A DNA stretch of 56,015 bases from an uncultured Bacteroidales bacterium (GTDB taxonomy: Bacteria; Bacteroidota; Bacteroidia; Bacteroidales; UBA932), in assembly GCA_934693135.1 (NCBI GenBank), contig CAKUVA010000012.1, positions 1 through 56,015 on the forward strand, in the 5' to 3' direction. The position numbers and the translations under genes were made by a program. Positions 18,538-28,713 of this stretch are shown in pieces; position 1 is the stretch's first letter; each line of letters opens with the position of its first letter. A model generated the notes under the pieces. The model saw nothing but the letters and a program-made list of their open reading frames with translations. It did no database searches and was not told where the DNA came from.

Positions 18538-19673
18538 GAGAGCCATTGAAAAAAGTGCTGACAATAATGATGATTCTGTCAGCATCATTGTCTATGATGG
18601 GACAAGATCTGCCTCTATCAATGCATGAACATCTCATGGCAGCACGCCCTCTCTACGGAAAGGACACCATATCTTTATTCTTCATTGGAGATGTAATGAT
18701 GCATGCCAGACAGATGGAATATCCTACAGGACCTTTTCTCGAAGGCATCAGTAACAGAATGAAGTCGGCAGACATAACTGTGGCTAACATGGAATTCACA
18801 TTGGCAGGAAAACCATACAGCGGTTATCCGACATTTTCGGCTCCAGACAGCTATGCATACTATATTCATAATTGCGGAGCAAACGTTTTTCTAACTGCAA
18901 ACAACCATATTCTTGACAAAGGTACATCAGGTTTGAAAAGAACCATAGGAATATATCATGACATGGAACAGGAAGGACTTATCAAATATACTGGTGTAAG
19001 CAGTGACTCTTCCGACAACGCAATGAGATATCCGCTGATGTTGAATGTCAAAGGAATTCGTATCGCACTTGTAAATTTCACATATGGGACCAATGTCAAG
19101 ACTGACAAAGAATGGCCTAAAGTAAACAGGATGTCCAAAAAGGACATAGCATCTGCATTGAAAAGAGCAAAGGAAAGGGGTGCAGACTTCATCATAGCCC
19201 TTCCACACTGGGGCAATGAATACGAACTAAGACACAGCACAGAGCAGGAAAATATGGCAAAATGGTTAGCAGCAAATGGGGTCAATGTGATAATAGGGAC
19301 ACATCCTCATGTCGTGCAAGACTCAACACTAATAAACAATGTTCCTGTATTTTATTCAATCGGCAACGTGGTTTCCAACATGAGCGCCGAAAATACTAGA
19401 ATCGAATTAGCTGTAGAGATTAAATTTCTGCGAGACTGGAATGGAGACCTAACAATGTTGAAACCATCTGTCACTTATCTATGGTGTTCACTTCCAGAAC
19501 GCTTAAGAAAAAACTACGCAACCATAGCAGTACAAGATTATATCGGAAAAAGATCCATTTGGAGAACACCTTCTGATTATGATATAATGATATCCACTTA
19601 TCTGCATGTAAAAGAAGCCACAGGAGTAAATGATTGTATGGATTCAATATATGCAGGTCATGATAATAGATAA
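18534..19673 (+). CDS. CapA family protein (poly-gamma-glutamate synthesis type)
   Basis: A 379-residue protein with an N-terminal signal peptide (about 1-23, ending near SMMGQ) and a CapA/PGA_cap metallophosphatase-like domain: FIGDVMMHARQ, NMEFTLAG, ANNHILDKG, ALPHWGNEY and GTHPHVVQ contain the expected metal-binding Asp, Asn and His residues. CapA proteins are tied to capsule or cell-surface polymers, but many Bacteroidota members lack the capBC partners, as here. The start overlaps DUF389 by 4 bases and its stop overlaps the phoH start by 1 base, so the three genes are translationally coupled. Confidence 0.82.
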   Translation: MREPLKKVLTIMMILSASLSMMGQDLPLSMHEHLMAARPLYGKDTISLFFIGDVMMHARQMEYPTGPFLEGISNRMKSADITVANMEFTLAGKPYSGYPTFSAPDSYAYYIHNCGANVFLTANNHILDKGTSGLKRTIGIYHDMEQEGLIKYTGVSSDSSDNAMRYPLMLNVKGIRIALVNFTYGTNVKTDKEWPKVNRMSKKDIASALKRAKERGADFIIALPHWGNEYELRHSTEQENMAKWLAANGVNVIIGTHPHVVQDSTLINNVPVFYSIGNVVSNMSAENTRIELAVEIKFLRDWNGDLTMLKPSVTYLWCSLPERLRKNYATIAVQDYIGKRSIWRTPSDYDIMISTYLHVKEATGVNDCMDSIYAGHDNR

Positions 19674-20644
19674 TGAAAAAAACAATTACATTAGAAGCAA
19701 TCGACCCAATTGAAATATATGGGGCCGGAAACAAGATTCTTAACGAATTCTGTAGTTATTTCCCTGGAATGAAAGTCATTGCCAGAGGAAATCAGATAAT
19801 GCTTGAAGGGACTGATAGTCAAGTAGAGCAATTCAGCACCAAGCTTGATGAACTAATTGAGAGACGCCAACATAAAATGAATCTCACAGTGTTCGATGTA
19901 GAAGACATCTTCGATGGCGAAACTTCTCCTGATAGTTTTATTCTCAATGGAGACGCAACGATTGTACATGGAACAGATGGTAAACCAATTAGAGCACGGA
20001 ACAAGACTCAGCAAGAGATGGTAAAGGCATACTTCAGTAGCGACCTCACATTTGCCATAGGACCTGCTGGGACTGGTAAAACCTACATTGCCATAGCTTT
20101 GGCCGTTCGAGCATTGAAAAATAGAGAAATAAAGAAAATAATCCTTACTCGTCCCGCAGTTGAAGCAGGGGAACGCTTGGGATTTCTTCCAGGAGATCTT
20201 AAAGATAAACTTGACCCATACCTCCAGCCTCTTTATGATGCACTTGGTGATATGATTCCTGTAAGGAAACTTCAAGAGTTTATATCCGACGGAACAATTC
20301 AGATCGCGCCTCTCGCTTATATGCGAGGACGAACTCTCGACAGAGCTTGTGTGATTTTGGATGAAGCACAGAACACAAATCTTGGTCAACTAAAGATGTT
20401 CCTTACGCGAATGGGAGCACATGCAAAATTTATCGTAACTGGAGACGCTAGTCAGGTAGACCTGCCTCACAAGGAAGATTCAGGCCTTATCAAAGGAATC
20501 AATCTACTCAAAGGAATCAAGGGCGTAAGTACGATATTTTTTAATAATGAAGACATTGTACGCCACCCGCTCGTCACCAAAATCGTAAAAGCTTTCGACA
20601 ATGCTGAAGATGCAGGAAATTCAGAAACAGAAAGTCAAGAGTAG
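19673..20644 (+). CDS. phoH: PhoH-like ATPase
   Basis: A 323-residue PhoH/YbeZ-type protein. An N-terminal KH-like portion (about 1-70) precedes the ATPase with Walker A GPAGTGKT (130-137), PAVEAGERLGFLPGDL, and Walker B ACVILDEAQN (about 224-233). PhoH proteins are linked to RNA metabolism and ribosome maturation with YbeY; ybeY is not adjacent here. It is the last gene of the DUF389-capA-phoH operon, with a terminator at 20666-20697. Confidence 0.93.
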   Translation: MKKTITLEAIDPIEIYGAGNKILNEFCSYFPGMKVIARGNQIMLEGTDSQVEQFSTKLDELIERRQHKMNLTVFDVEDIFDGETSPDSFILNGDATIVHGTDGKPIRARNKTQQEMVKAYFSSDLTFAIGPAGTGKTYIAIALAVRALKNREIKKIILTRPAVEAGERLGFLPGDLKDKLDPYLQPLYDALGDMIPVRKLQEFISDGTIQIAPLAYMRGRTLDRACVILDEAQNTNLGQLKMFLTRMGAHAKFIVTGDASQVDLPHKEDSGLIKGINLLKGIKGVSTIFFNNEDIVRHPLVTKIVKAFDNAEDAGNSETESQE

Positions 20645-20665
20645 AATTTATCATTAATAAAAAAT

Positions 20666-20697
20666 AGGGCTAGAAGTTTTCTAGCCCTGTTTTTTTT
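20666..20697 (+). terminator. Terminator after phoH
   Basis: AGGGCTAGAA (20666-20675) pairs with TTCTAGCCCT (20679-20688) around a 3-base loop and is followed by eight T (20690-20697). Confidence 0.9.
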
Positions 20698-20730
20698 AGA
20701 ATAATTTAAAATTCTATCAGATACTAAATG

Positions 20731-22032
20731 CTACTTATTTGAAGCTGCTATCTTAGAATATTTTTCATATCCTGCCTGATACTCAGGAGCCTCATCACGG
20801 AAACGATAGAACGCATTCTTGAGATATTCCGAAATACCTGCCTTGATGGAATCGTCCTTTGTAATCTCGAAAGCCTTTTCAAATGCAGGGATACATGCCT
20901 TGAGGGAAGTCTCAAACTGCTTTACATATTCCATATACTTAGCATCATCAAGTTCCTCCTGCGCTTTCGTCTGAGACTCGATAGCTTGGTTGTAGTACAT
21001 TGTTCCTTCACCGATATATCCAAATTCGTAAGCAGGATTAATTTGCGCACACTTTTCGTAAGCCTCGACAGCCTTGTCAGTCTGACCTAACTGTGCACGG
21101 ATATTACCCTCTACATAATAGAGAGAAGGATTGTTTGGCTCATTTGATTTAGCCTTGTCAAGAAGTTCAAAAAGTCTGTCTGTGCCCTCATTTCCCTTAA
21201 GATAATAGTTAATGAGTCCTATGAGTATACTCTGACTCTCAGGAAACTTGGAAAATCCTTCCTCAAGATACTTCTTGGTATTTACAGTGTCAACTTCAGC
21301 AAGTTTGGCAAATACTTCACCACCCTCATAATAGTAACCGACATTGTAACATTTCTCGAAGAAAGGTTTGGCTCTATCATAATCCTTTGCTGCCCATGCT
21401 GTAAAACCAGCATTATAAATGGCACTTGTATCAAGCTTAGAAAGTGGAGCAAGAGCCTCAACATCAGAAGCTTTCTCAAAGAATACACTAGCAGCCTTAA
21501 GGTCACCAAAAGAGTACTTGTTATAGGCCTCATTGATATACTTCTGGCTAATCGTAGAGAATGCACCTGCAATGTCTTTTTCTTTGGTTTTCTTGGTGTC
21601 TACTTCGTATGCTTTTTTGTAAGCCTCTGTTGCTTTTTCAAGAGCATCATCGAATACAGGCTTTGTAACCTCGATAATAGCGAGCTGACCATTAGCATTA
21701 AAATAGAGATTCTTATCAGCATAAACCTCTTTAGTCATTTGCTCTCCATTGACAACAACAGACTCGGTAGAAGATGGTTTAGTAGAACCAAGCACAAGCG
21801 CAAGCTCCTGTTTGGTAGCACCCTGCCAAATATTTCCTACAGGAGCATCGTATGCCTTGACATACTCCTCACCCAACTTAATCCATGTTGCCGGCTTAAT
21901 GGCCTTCTTTTCGTTGTTAGCAGCTGCCTGAGCAGATTCCACTGCTTTCTTGGCGTCGGCTGCAGATTTTACCTGTGCATTAGCTGCCTGCAAAGAGGCG
22001 AATACTGCCAATGCGAGAAGAATTTTTTTCAT
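20731..22032 (-). CDS. Exported tetratricopeptide-repeat protein
   Basis: The 433-residue protein has a signal peptide (about 1-19, ending ANAQ). An Ala/Lys-rich segment follows, then several TPR-like helix pairs from about 160 to the end (for instance SLYYVEGNIRAQLGQTDKAV). It is probably periplasmic or outer-membrane associated. The role is unknown; TPRs mediate protein contacts. It begins 33 bases after the gyrA stop and likely shares its transcript, a pairing without obvious functional logic. Confidence 0.8.
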   Translation of the reverse strand: MKKILLALAVFASLQAANAQVKSAADAKKAVESAQAAANNEKKAIKPATWIKLGEEYVKAYDAPVGNIWQGATKQELALVLGSTKPSSTESVVVNGEQMTKEVYADKNLYFNANGQLAIIEVTKPVFDDALEKATEAYKKAYEVDTKKTKEKDIAGAFSTISQKYINEAYNKYSFGDLKAASVFFEKASDVEALAPLSKLDTSAIYNAGFTAWAAKDYDRAKPFFEKCYNVGYYYEGGEVFAKLAEVDTVNTKKYLEEGFSKFPESQSILIGLINYYLKGNEGTDRLFELLDKAKSNEPNNPSLYYVEGNIRAQLGQTDKAVEAYEKCAQINPAYEFGYIGEGTMYYNQAIESQTKAQEELDDAKYMEYVKQFETSLKACIPAFEKAFEITKDDSIKAGISEYLKNAFYRFRDEAPEYQAGYEKYSKIAASNK

Positions 22033-22065
22033 AACCGATATGTGTTTTCAAATTATCCGATATTA

Positions 22066-24621
22066 TTACTCTGTCGGTTGTTCTGTTTCAGATGCATTCT
22101 GCTCCTCTGCAACAGGAGCATCTTCATCGCTCTTCGCTACGACAGAAACCGATGCTATCGAGTCATTATCTCTAATGTTGATCAATTTAACTCCCTGAGT
22201 ATTTCTACCAGCCTGCTTGATATCAGAAACAGCCATTCTAATAATAAGGCCGCTATGCGTAATTATCAGGAGATCATTATCTTCCGTCACATTCTTCATT
22301 GCAACAAGCTTTCCTGTCTTGTCTGTAATGTTCATTGTGCGTACACCCTTGCTACCTCTATTTGTCTTACGATATTCGTCGAAGTCAGTTCTCTTTCCAA
22401 GCCCCTTCTCACCAATCACAAGCAACGTATGTGCAGAAGCATCTTCAGCTTCAGGCTCATAGCAAACCATACCTATCGCGACATCACCTTCATCAAGATT
22501 GATGCCACGAACTCCAGTAGCAGTTCTTCCAAGTGGTCTAGCATCTGATTCATCGAATCTTACACAACGTCCGTTACGGCTTGCAATCAGAACCTCTGAC
22601 TTACCATCAGTAAGAATAGCCTCGAGGAGTTCATCTCCCTCACGTACATTGACTGCATTAACACCCTTCGCACGAGGCCTTGAATATGCTTCAAGTGAGG
22701 TCTTCTTAATTATACCTTCTTTAGTACTTAGAATAATGTAATGGTTGTTTATATAATCCTGATCAGTAAGTGTCGGAACATTTATGATGGCCTTAATCTT
22801 GTCATCAGGAATGCTGAGGACATTCTGAATCGCACGTCCTTTGGAAGCTCGAGAACCTTCAGGAACTTCATATACTTTAAGCCAAAAACACTTACCTTGC
22901 TCCGTGAAGAACAACATAGTACTATGCATATTGGCCACATACAGATGCTCGATGAAATCCTCATCTCTTGTAGCACTACCCTTCATTCCAACACCGCCTC
23001 TATTCTGAGTCTTATATTCTACGAGAGGAGTCCTTTTTATATATCCAAAATGCGATATAGTGATAACCACATCATCGTCAGCATAGAAATCTTCTGGGTT
23101 AAACTCGTCAGCGGCAGGCACTATCTCAGACCTTCTCGGATCACCATACTTAGCCTTGAGTTCCATCGTTTCGCTCTTTATGATATCCATCTGCATAGCA
23201 GGACTGGCAAGTACATCATTGCACCACGCGATGAATTTTTCAAGTTCGCTATACTCAGCCTGAAGTTTTTCTCTTTCGAGGCCGGTAAGCTGACGAAGCT
23301 TCATCTCGACAATAGCCGTGGCTTGAGCATCAGAGAAGCCAAATGTTGTCATGAGCGTCATCTTCGCCTCATCAACAGTCTTGGATGATCTGATAATTTT
23401 GATGATCTCGTCAATAACATCAATAGCCTTGATAAGTCCCTCTAAGATATGAGCTCTTTTCTTAGCTTTCTCCAAATCAAACTTCGTCCTACGCACGACA
23501 ACTTCATGCCTGAAGTCTACGAATACCTTTATTATATCTTTAAGGTTCAATGTCCTTGGACGTCCCTTTACAAGAGCGACATTGTTTATGGCGAAACTTG
23601 ATTGCAGAGGAGTGTACTTGAACAATGTATTGAGCACCACATTCGAATTTGAGCCTTGCTTTACCCTAAAGATAACCCTTACGCCCTCACGAGAAGTCTC
23701 ATCATTCATATATGTGATGCCTTCGATTTTCTTATCATCGACCATCTGGCCAATTTTCTCAAGCATCTCTTTTTTGTTCACCATATATGGAATCTCTGTG
23801 ACAACAATCGTTTCCCTACCGTTGCTATCCACTTCGATTTCAGTCTTGGCACGAACAACCACCCTACCTCGTCCAGTTTCATAGGCATCCTTGATACCCT
23901 GAATACCCTGAATAATGCCTCCTGTCGGGAAATCAGGACCCTTGATGTAATGCATCAGACCTTCCGTATCAATATCCGGATTATCAATGTAAGCACAGAT
24001 AGCATCGCAACATTCACCAAGATTATGTGGTGCCATATTGGTAGCCATACCGACAGCAATACCGGCAGAGCCGTTCAAAAGAAGAAGCGGAGCTCTCGTA
24101 GGCAGAACCGTTGGCTCCATTATGGAGTCATCAAAGTTCAACTGAAAATCGACCGTATCTTTGTCCATATCACCGAGCACATCATTGGCAAGCTTCTCCA
24201 ATTTAGCCTCAGTATATCGCATTGCAGCGACAGGGTCACCATCCATTGATCCGAAATTACCCTGGCCGAAAACCAAAGGATATCTCTGATTCCAACTCTG
24301 CGCAAGACGAGCCATAGCATCATACACACTAGAATCTCCATGTGGGTGGAACTTACCGAGAACCTCTCCCACAATTCTAGCTGACTTCTTGGTCTGACCT
24401 GAATAGTCCAGACCAAGTCCTTCCATACCAAAAAGGACACGTCTCTGCACTGGTTTCAGACCATCTCTAGCATCTGGGAGGGCACGAGACACGATGACAG
24501 ACATTGAATAATCAATGTATGCCGATCGCATTTCCTGATCGATATTCACCTCTTCAATGATACCTTTTCCAGTTCCTTCTGCTTGCTCCTGGCCGTTCTT
24601 GTTATCCTCTGTTATATCCAT
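22066..24621 (-). CDS. gyrA: DNA gyrase subunit A
   Basis: An 851-residue type IIA topoisomerase A subunit. SYSM-type motif [36 protein letters not shown] and the active-site Tyr136 in [10 protein letters not shown] are present. The C-terminal beta-pinwheel carries a GyrA-box-like NRGSKG, which favours gyrase over topoisomerase IV. An acidic tail follows. The quinolone-relevant positions corresponding to E. coli S83 and D87 are Ser97 and Asp101, so the usual resistance changes are absent. The promoter is at 24656-24686. gyrB is not in the window. Confidence 0.95.
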   Translation of the reverse strand: MDITEDNKNGQEQAEGTGKGIIEEVNIDQEMRSAYIDYSMSVIVSRALPDARDGLKPVQRRVLFGMEGLGLDYSGQTKKSARIVGEVLGKFHPHGDSSVYDAMARLAQSWNQRYPLVFGQGNFGSMDGDPVAAMRYTEAKLEKLANDVLGDMDKDTVDFQLNFDDSIMEPTVLPTRAPLLLLNGSAGIAVGMATNMAPHNLGECCDAICAYIDNPDIDTEGLMHYIKGPDFPTGGIIQGIQGIKDAYETGRGRVVVRAKTEIEVDSNGRETIVVTEIPYMVNKKEMLEKIGQMVDDKKIEGITYMNDETSREGVRVIFRVKQGSNSNVVLNTLFKYTPLQSSFAINNVALVKGRPRTLNLKDIIKVFVDFRHEVVVRRTKFDLEKAKKRAHILEGLIKAIDVIDEIIKIIRSSKTVDEAKMTLMTTFGFSDAQATAIVEMKLRQLTGLEREKLQAEYSELEKFIAWCNDVLASPAMQMDIIKSETMELKAKYGDPRRSEIVPAADEFNPEDFYADDDVVITISHFGYIKRTPLVEYKTQNRGGVGMKGSATRDEDFIEHLYVANMHSTMLFFTEQGKCFWLKVYEVPEGSRASKGRAIQNVLSIPDDKIKAIINVPTLTDQDYINNHYIILSTKEGIIKKTSLEAYSRPRAKGVNAVNVREGDELLEAILTDGKSEVLIASRNGRCVRFDESDARPLGRTATGVRGINLDEGDVAIGMVCYEPEAEDASAHTLLVIGEKGLGKRTDFDEYRKTNRGSKGVRTMNITDKTGKLVAMKNVTEDNDLLIITHSGLIIRMAVSDIKQAGRNTQGVKLINIRDNDSIASVSVVAKSDEDAPVAEEQNASETEQPTE

Positions 24622-24655
24622 TTTTATAATTATTTTTCAATTCTATATAAGCATA

Positions 24656-24686
24656 CAAAGTTAACAAAAAAATATTGCCGAGCAAA
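24656..24686 (-). promoter_or_regulatory. Bacteroidota promoter of gyrA
   Basis: On the reverse strand, TTTG (24683-24686) and TAACTTTG (24656-24663) are exactly 19 bases apart, about 35 bases before the gyrA start codon. Confidence 0.7.
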
Positions 24687-24708
24687 AAACATTTTTAGAA
24701 GCCATGAG

Positions 24709-24740
24709 TTTGCAATATATAGCAAAAGGTCTTATTTTTG
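24709..24740 (+). promoter_or_regulatory. Bacteroidota promoter of the clp gene
   Basis: TTTG (24709-24712) and TATTTTTG (24733-24740) are 20 bases apart, 30 bases before the chosen ATG at 24771. This also argues against translation starting at 24738, which would lie inside the promoter. Confidence 0.65.
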
Positions 24741-24770
24741 TTGATAAAGGATATATATCGAAAAAAAGAT

Positions 24771-27083
24771 ATGGAGATAAAGGTTACTGAAGATCTTAAT
24801 AAAATAATCAATTATGCCAGAGAAGAGGCTATGAGGACTGGGAGCTACGGCATCGGTCCGGATCACTTGTTTCTCGGCATAATCCGCCATAAGGACAATG
24901 ACGCATGCCGCACATTGTGCGGTCTCGGTGCTGACATAGAAGCGATGAAGAAATTCATTGACAGTAGAGTATTCACAAATGAGCATATATCTTATGACGA
25001 TTTAGATAGCATAACATTTTCAAGAGCATCGCAGAACGTATTGAGTCTCACTATAATGGAAGCGTCGCGTCTTAAATGCACTGAAGCTGGTCCACAACAT
25101 CTGCTGCTCGCATTATGCCGCGCAACAGGAAGCTACGGATCTGCTTATCTGCGTAACATAGGTATTGACTATGGAAGGACATTGACCTATATGGAAAAAA
25201 ACAGCATGCTGTCGAATAACAATAGCACAGATGATGGAGACGAGGCAGATGATGAGGCTCAAGATGGTGAGAAAAAACAAGAAAAAGACACAATTGGAGA
25301 ATTTGGCATTGATCTGACAAAGGCAGCTATTGATGGCAAGCTTGATCCTGTTGTCGGAAGGGATGCTGAAATATCACGCGTAATAGAGATACTCGGGCGA
25401 CGCAAGAAAAACAATCCGATGCTCATAGGAGAACCAGGAGTCGGAAAATCTGCAATCGTCGAGGGTATCGCCATCCGCATAGCAGAAGGCTCCATCTCCC
25501 CAGCACTTGCCAAGAAACGAATCATTTCGCTTGACATTGCTTCTGTCGTAGCCGGAACTAAATATCGCGGAGATTTCGAAAAACGAGTTAAGACTATAAT
25601 CAATGCCGCAGCCTCTGACCCTGACCTGATATTGTTTATTGACGAATTCCATACAATAGTTGGAGCTGGTGGTGGTCAAGGTAGTCTTGATGCCGCAAAT
25701 ATGCTTAAACCGGCACTTGCACGTGGTGAATTACAATGCATAGGTGCAACTACAATGGATGAATTCACGAAAATAGTTGAAAAAGATGGAGCCTTAGACA
25801 GACGGTTTCAGAAAATAATTGTAGAACCTACAGGAATCAGCGAATCAATAAATATTTTAAATAAACTAAAGCCAAGTTATGAAGACTATCATCATGTAGT
25901 TTTCTCTGACGGGGCGATAGCAGCATGTGTAAGACTTACAGACAGATATATAACAGAACAAAACCTCCCAGACAAAGCTATTGATGCCATGGACGAAGCC
26001 GGCTCAATGGTTAGATTAAGAGCTGCAGCGAAAAAGGGAAATTCATCTGTCAATGAAGAAGATATTGCTACTGTTGTATCCAAGATGACAGGCATACCGG
26101 TAAACAAGATTGCAGAATCTGAAGGATGCCGTCTCCTGAAGATGCGAGATCATCTGAAAAGCCGCATAATCGGACAGGACAATGCGATAGACACAATAGT
26201 CAATGCAATACAACGTAACAGAGCAGGGCTGAAAGATCCCGGACGCCCTATAGGCTCATTTTTATTCTTCGGCCCTACTGGTGTCGGCAAGACTGAACTT
26301 GCAAAAAGCATTGCCGAATACTTGTTCGACTCAGAAGAAAATATGATAAGGATTGATATGAGCGAATACATGGAGAAATTCACAGTTTCTCGTCTCATCG
26401 GTGCACCTCCAGGTTATGTGGGGTATGAGGAAGGAGGACAATTGAGTGAACGAGTACGCAGAAAACCTTACTGCGTAGTACTCCTCGACGAAATAGAGAA
26501 GGCTCATCCTGATATTTTCAACCTTCTATTGCAAGTTCTTGATGATGGACGTCTGACAGATAGTGAAGGCCGCACAGTAAGTTTCAAAAACACTATTGTC
26601 ATAATGACTTCAAATGTAGGAAGCCGTGATATTCAAGAATATGGCAAGGGCGTAGGCTTCACCACATCAGGACACAATGTGGAAATAAACAGACAAATGG
26701 TTCTTGAGAAAGCTGTCATGAAAGCTTTCCCACCTGAATTTATAAACAGAGTAGATGAAAAGATTTTCTTTAGAGAACTTGACAAGGATGACATATCCAA
26801 AATCATTAACATTGAGCTAAAGAATCTTAAAAATAGGGCTGCCGAAGCAGGATATCGTATTAGTGTTACTCCCTCTGCGAAAAAATTCGTGGCTGAGGCA
26901 GGCTTTGATCCTAACTATGGGGCACGTCCTTTGAAGAGAGCAATTACAAAATATATTGAGAATCCTATTTCCGAATTCATAATATCGGATAGGATACTAA
27001 ATGGAAACAAACCTGGACAACGAGAGGCAAAAACCATAAAAGTTGGACTCTCTCCAGAAAAAAACAACACAGCAGTATTATGA
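24771..27083 (+). CDS. ClpA/ClpC-type AAA+ unfoldase lacking the middle domain
   Basis: The 770-residue protein starts at MEIKVTEDLNKII. It has an N-terminal Clp-N double repeat (1-140) and an acidic linker (150-172). The first AAA+ module has Walker A GEPGVGKS (220-227) and Walker B FIDEF. The second has GPTGVGKT (501-508) and RIDMSEYMEKF. KGVGFTT after SNVGSRDIQ places a VGF loop where ClpP-docking loops lie, so it likely feeds ClpP. Between DEAGSMVRLR and the KMTGIPV segment there is only a short linker, where ClpC has a coiled-coil M domain, making the layout ClpA-like. It overlaps the downstream phosphatase gene by 4 bases. Confidence 0.88.
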   Translation: MEIKVTEDLNKIINYAREEAMRTGSYGIGPDHLFLGIIRHKDNDACRTLCGLGADIEAMKKFIDSRVFTNEHISYDDLDSITFSRASQNVLSLTIMEASRLKCTEAGPQHLLLALCRATGSYGSAYLRNIGIDYGRTLTYMEKNSMLSNNNSTDDGDEADDEAQDGEKKQEKDTIGEFGIDLTKAAIDGKLDPVVGRDAEISRVIEILGRRKKNNPMLIGEPGVGKSAIVEGIAIRIAEGSISPALAKKRIISLDIASVVAGTKYRGDFEKRVKTIINAAASDPDLILFIDEFHTIVGAGGGQGSLDAANMLKPALARGELQCIGATTMDEFTKIVEKDGALDRRFQKIIVEPTGISESINILNKLKPSYEDYHHVVFSDGAIAACVRLTDRYITEQNLPDKAIDAMDEAGSMVRLRAAAKKGNSSVNEEDIATVVSKMTGIPVNKIAESEGCRLLKMRDHLKSRIIGQDNAIDTIVNAIQRNRAGLKDPGRPIGSFLFFGPTGVGKTELAKSIAEYLFDSEENMIRIDMSEYMEKFTVSRLIGAPPGYVGYEEGGQLSERVRRKPYCVVLLDEIEKAHPDIFNLLLQVLDDGRLTDSEGRTVSFKNTIVIMTSNVGSRDIQEYGKGVGFTTSGHNVEINRQMVLEKAVMKAFPPEFINRVDEKIFFRELDKDDISKIINIELKNLKNRAAEAGYRISVTPSAKKFVAEAGFDPNYGARPLKRAITKYIENPISEFIISDRILNGNKPGQREAKTIKVGLSPEKNNTAVL

Positions 27084-27742
27084 CGAAACTCGTTATATTC
27101 GACCTTGATGGCACATTATTGAATACAGTAGAAGACCTCGGACAAGCCACAAATCATGCACTCAAAGAGTGCGGATTTCCAGAAAGGCAAATAAATGACT
27201 ATTACACGCTTTGCGGAAGAGGGATCTATAATCTTTTCCGCGGTGCAGTGCCGCAAGGACAAGCTACTGAGGATAATGTTGCAAAAATGGCTCAATATTT
27301 TCTATCATGGTATGATGCTCACATGTGCGATAGAACTATTCCATATCCCGGTATTCTTGAAATGATGAAAAAAATAACAGATGCAGGAATAGTTCCAGCA
27401 TTGGCATCCAATAAATATCAGGATGGTGCAGAAAAACTGATTAAACATTTCTTCGGGGATTTCAAGTTTCTCAAAATTCTCGGACAACGAGAAGGGCAGC
27501 CTATCAAACCAGATCCTGCAATTGTTCAGCAAATAATGAAAATGATACCTGGGCTGTCATTAGATGAAGTCATATATGTAGGAGACTCTGATGTAGATAT
27601 GCAGACAGGAGCAAATGCCAAAGTACGCACAATAGGCGTAACCTGGGGATTCCGTTCACGTGCAGAACTTGAAGCTGGGCATCCATGGAAGATTGCCGAT
27701 ACTGCAGAAGAGCTAACGAACTATATCATTGAAGCTGAATAA
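27080..27742 (+). CDS. gph: HAD-family phosphoglycolate phosphatase
   Basis: The 220-residue protein opens with FDLDGTLLNT (D8 nucleophile, D10 acid/base). It has PALASNKYQDG (motif II region) and GDSDVDMQTGANAKVRTIGVTWGFR (motif IV), matching Gph-type HAD phosphatases with an alpha-helical cap. Gph clears 2-phosphoglycolate formed in DNA repair, though the wider family acts on several phosphates. It overlaps the clp gene by 4 bases and is probably co-translated with it. Confidence 0.82.
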   Translation: MTKLVIFDLDGTLLNTVEDLGQATNHALKECGFPERQINDYYTLCGRGIYNLFRGAVPQGQATEDNVAKMAQYFLSWYDAHMCDRTIPYPGILEMMKKITDAGIVPALASNKYQDGAEKLIKHFFGDFKFLKILGQREGQPIKPDPAIVQQIMKMIPGLSLDEVIYVGDSDVDMQTGANAKVRTIGVTWGFRSRAELEAGHPWKIADTAEELTNYIIEAE

Positions 27743-27837
27743 ACCAAGTAAATAATACATTTCTGATATATTTCGTATATTCGCAGAATGATATATACAA
27801 AATATAGTTTTGTTTAATTTTTAAAACGTTACATATT

Positions 27838-28713
27838 ATGAGAATACCTGAATCAGAACTTATTATCAATGACGATGGGTCTGCTTTTCATATTCACTTA
27901 AAGCCAGAAGAGCTTGCTGACAAAATTATTTTGGTAGGTGACCCTGGACGAGTAGACATGGTAGGTGAATTCTTGGAAGAGAAAGAATTCAGACATGCCT
28001 CAAGAGAATTTGTCTCCATTACAGGAAAATATCATGGAGAGAGAATCACCGTACTATCCACCGGAATTGGCACAGACAACATTGACATCGTTATGACAGA
28101 GCTTGATGCATTGGCTAATGTTGATTTCAAGACACGAGAAATTAAGCCAGAGCATCGGACATTGACTATACTTCGCATTGGAACAAGCGGAGCTATCCAA
28201 GCTGACATTCCTATCGGTTCATTCATATTTTCCGAAATATCTGTAGGATGCGATGGGCTTCTCAACTGGTATGCAGACAGAGACAAGATAAATATACCGG
28301 CAATGGAGGACGCCTTTAAGGTTCACACACATTGGAACTGCAACCTCGGAGCTCCTTATTTTGTCAAAGCTGGAGAAAAGCTAATTAAAGCTTTCAAAGA
28401 AGGCACAGTAAGAGGAGTAACAATCTCTGCACAAGGCTTCTATGGCCCACAGGGACGTGTCGTAAGACTTCCACTTGCAATGCCTGACATGCTGGACACA
28501 TTCGAGTCTTTCCGCTTCGGAGAGTATAGGATAACCAACTTCGAGATGGAGAGCTCAGCAGTGGCAGGACTCGCAGCACATCTTGGACATCAAGCAGGAA
28601 CAATATGCTGCGCCATTGCAAACAGATACCTAAAGTCAAGCAATCCTGACTACAAACCTCAAGTACGAAAGCTAGTAGAGTTCGCTCTCGAAAAAATGTC
28701 AGGCATCAAATAA
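27838..28713 (+). CDS. Nucleoside phosphorylase, uridine phosphorylase-like
   Basis: The 291-residue protein belongs to the PNP/UDP superfamily: VGDPGRVDMVGEFL near the N-terminus is the phosphate-binding region, RIGTSGAIQADIPIGS is the central motif, and NFEMESSAVAGLA binds the ribose. It cleaves uridine (or a related nucleoside) with phosphate for salvage. The nucleobase specificity is inferred from similarity. Its stop codon directly abuts the stop of the convergent hydrolase gene with no spacer. A TATATTCG element, a one-base variant of the -7 consensus, lies about 60 bases upstream (27776-27783). Confidence 0.85.
   Translation: MRIPESELIINDDGSAFHIHLKPEELADKIILVGDPGRVDMVGEFLEEKEFRHASREFVSITGKYHGERITVLSTGIGTDNIDIVMTELDALANVDFKTREIKPEHRTLTILRIGTSGAIQADIPIGSFIFSEISVGCDGLLNWYADRDKINIPAMEDAFKVHTHWNCNLGAPYFVKAGEKLIKAFKEGTVRGVTISAQGFYGPQGRVVRLPLAMPDMLDTFESFRFGEYRITNFEMESSAVAGLAAHLGHQAGTICCAIANRYLKSSNPDYKPQVRKLVEFALEKMSGIK

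Noticed and set aside
22066..24621. Possible fluoroquinolone-resistance change in gyrA
   Set aside because: The positions matching E. coli Ser83 and Asp87 are Ser97 and Asp101, the susceptible residues.
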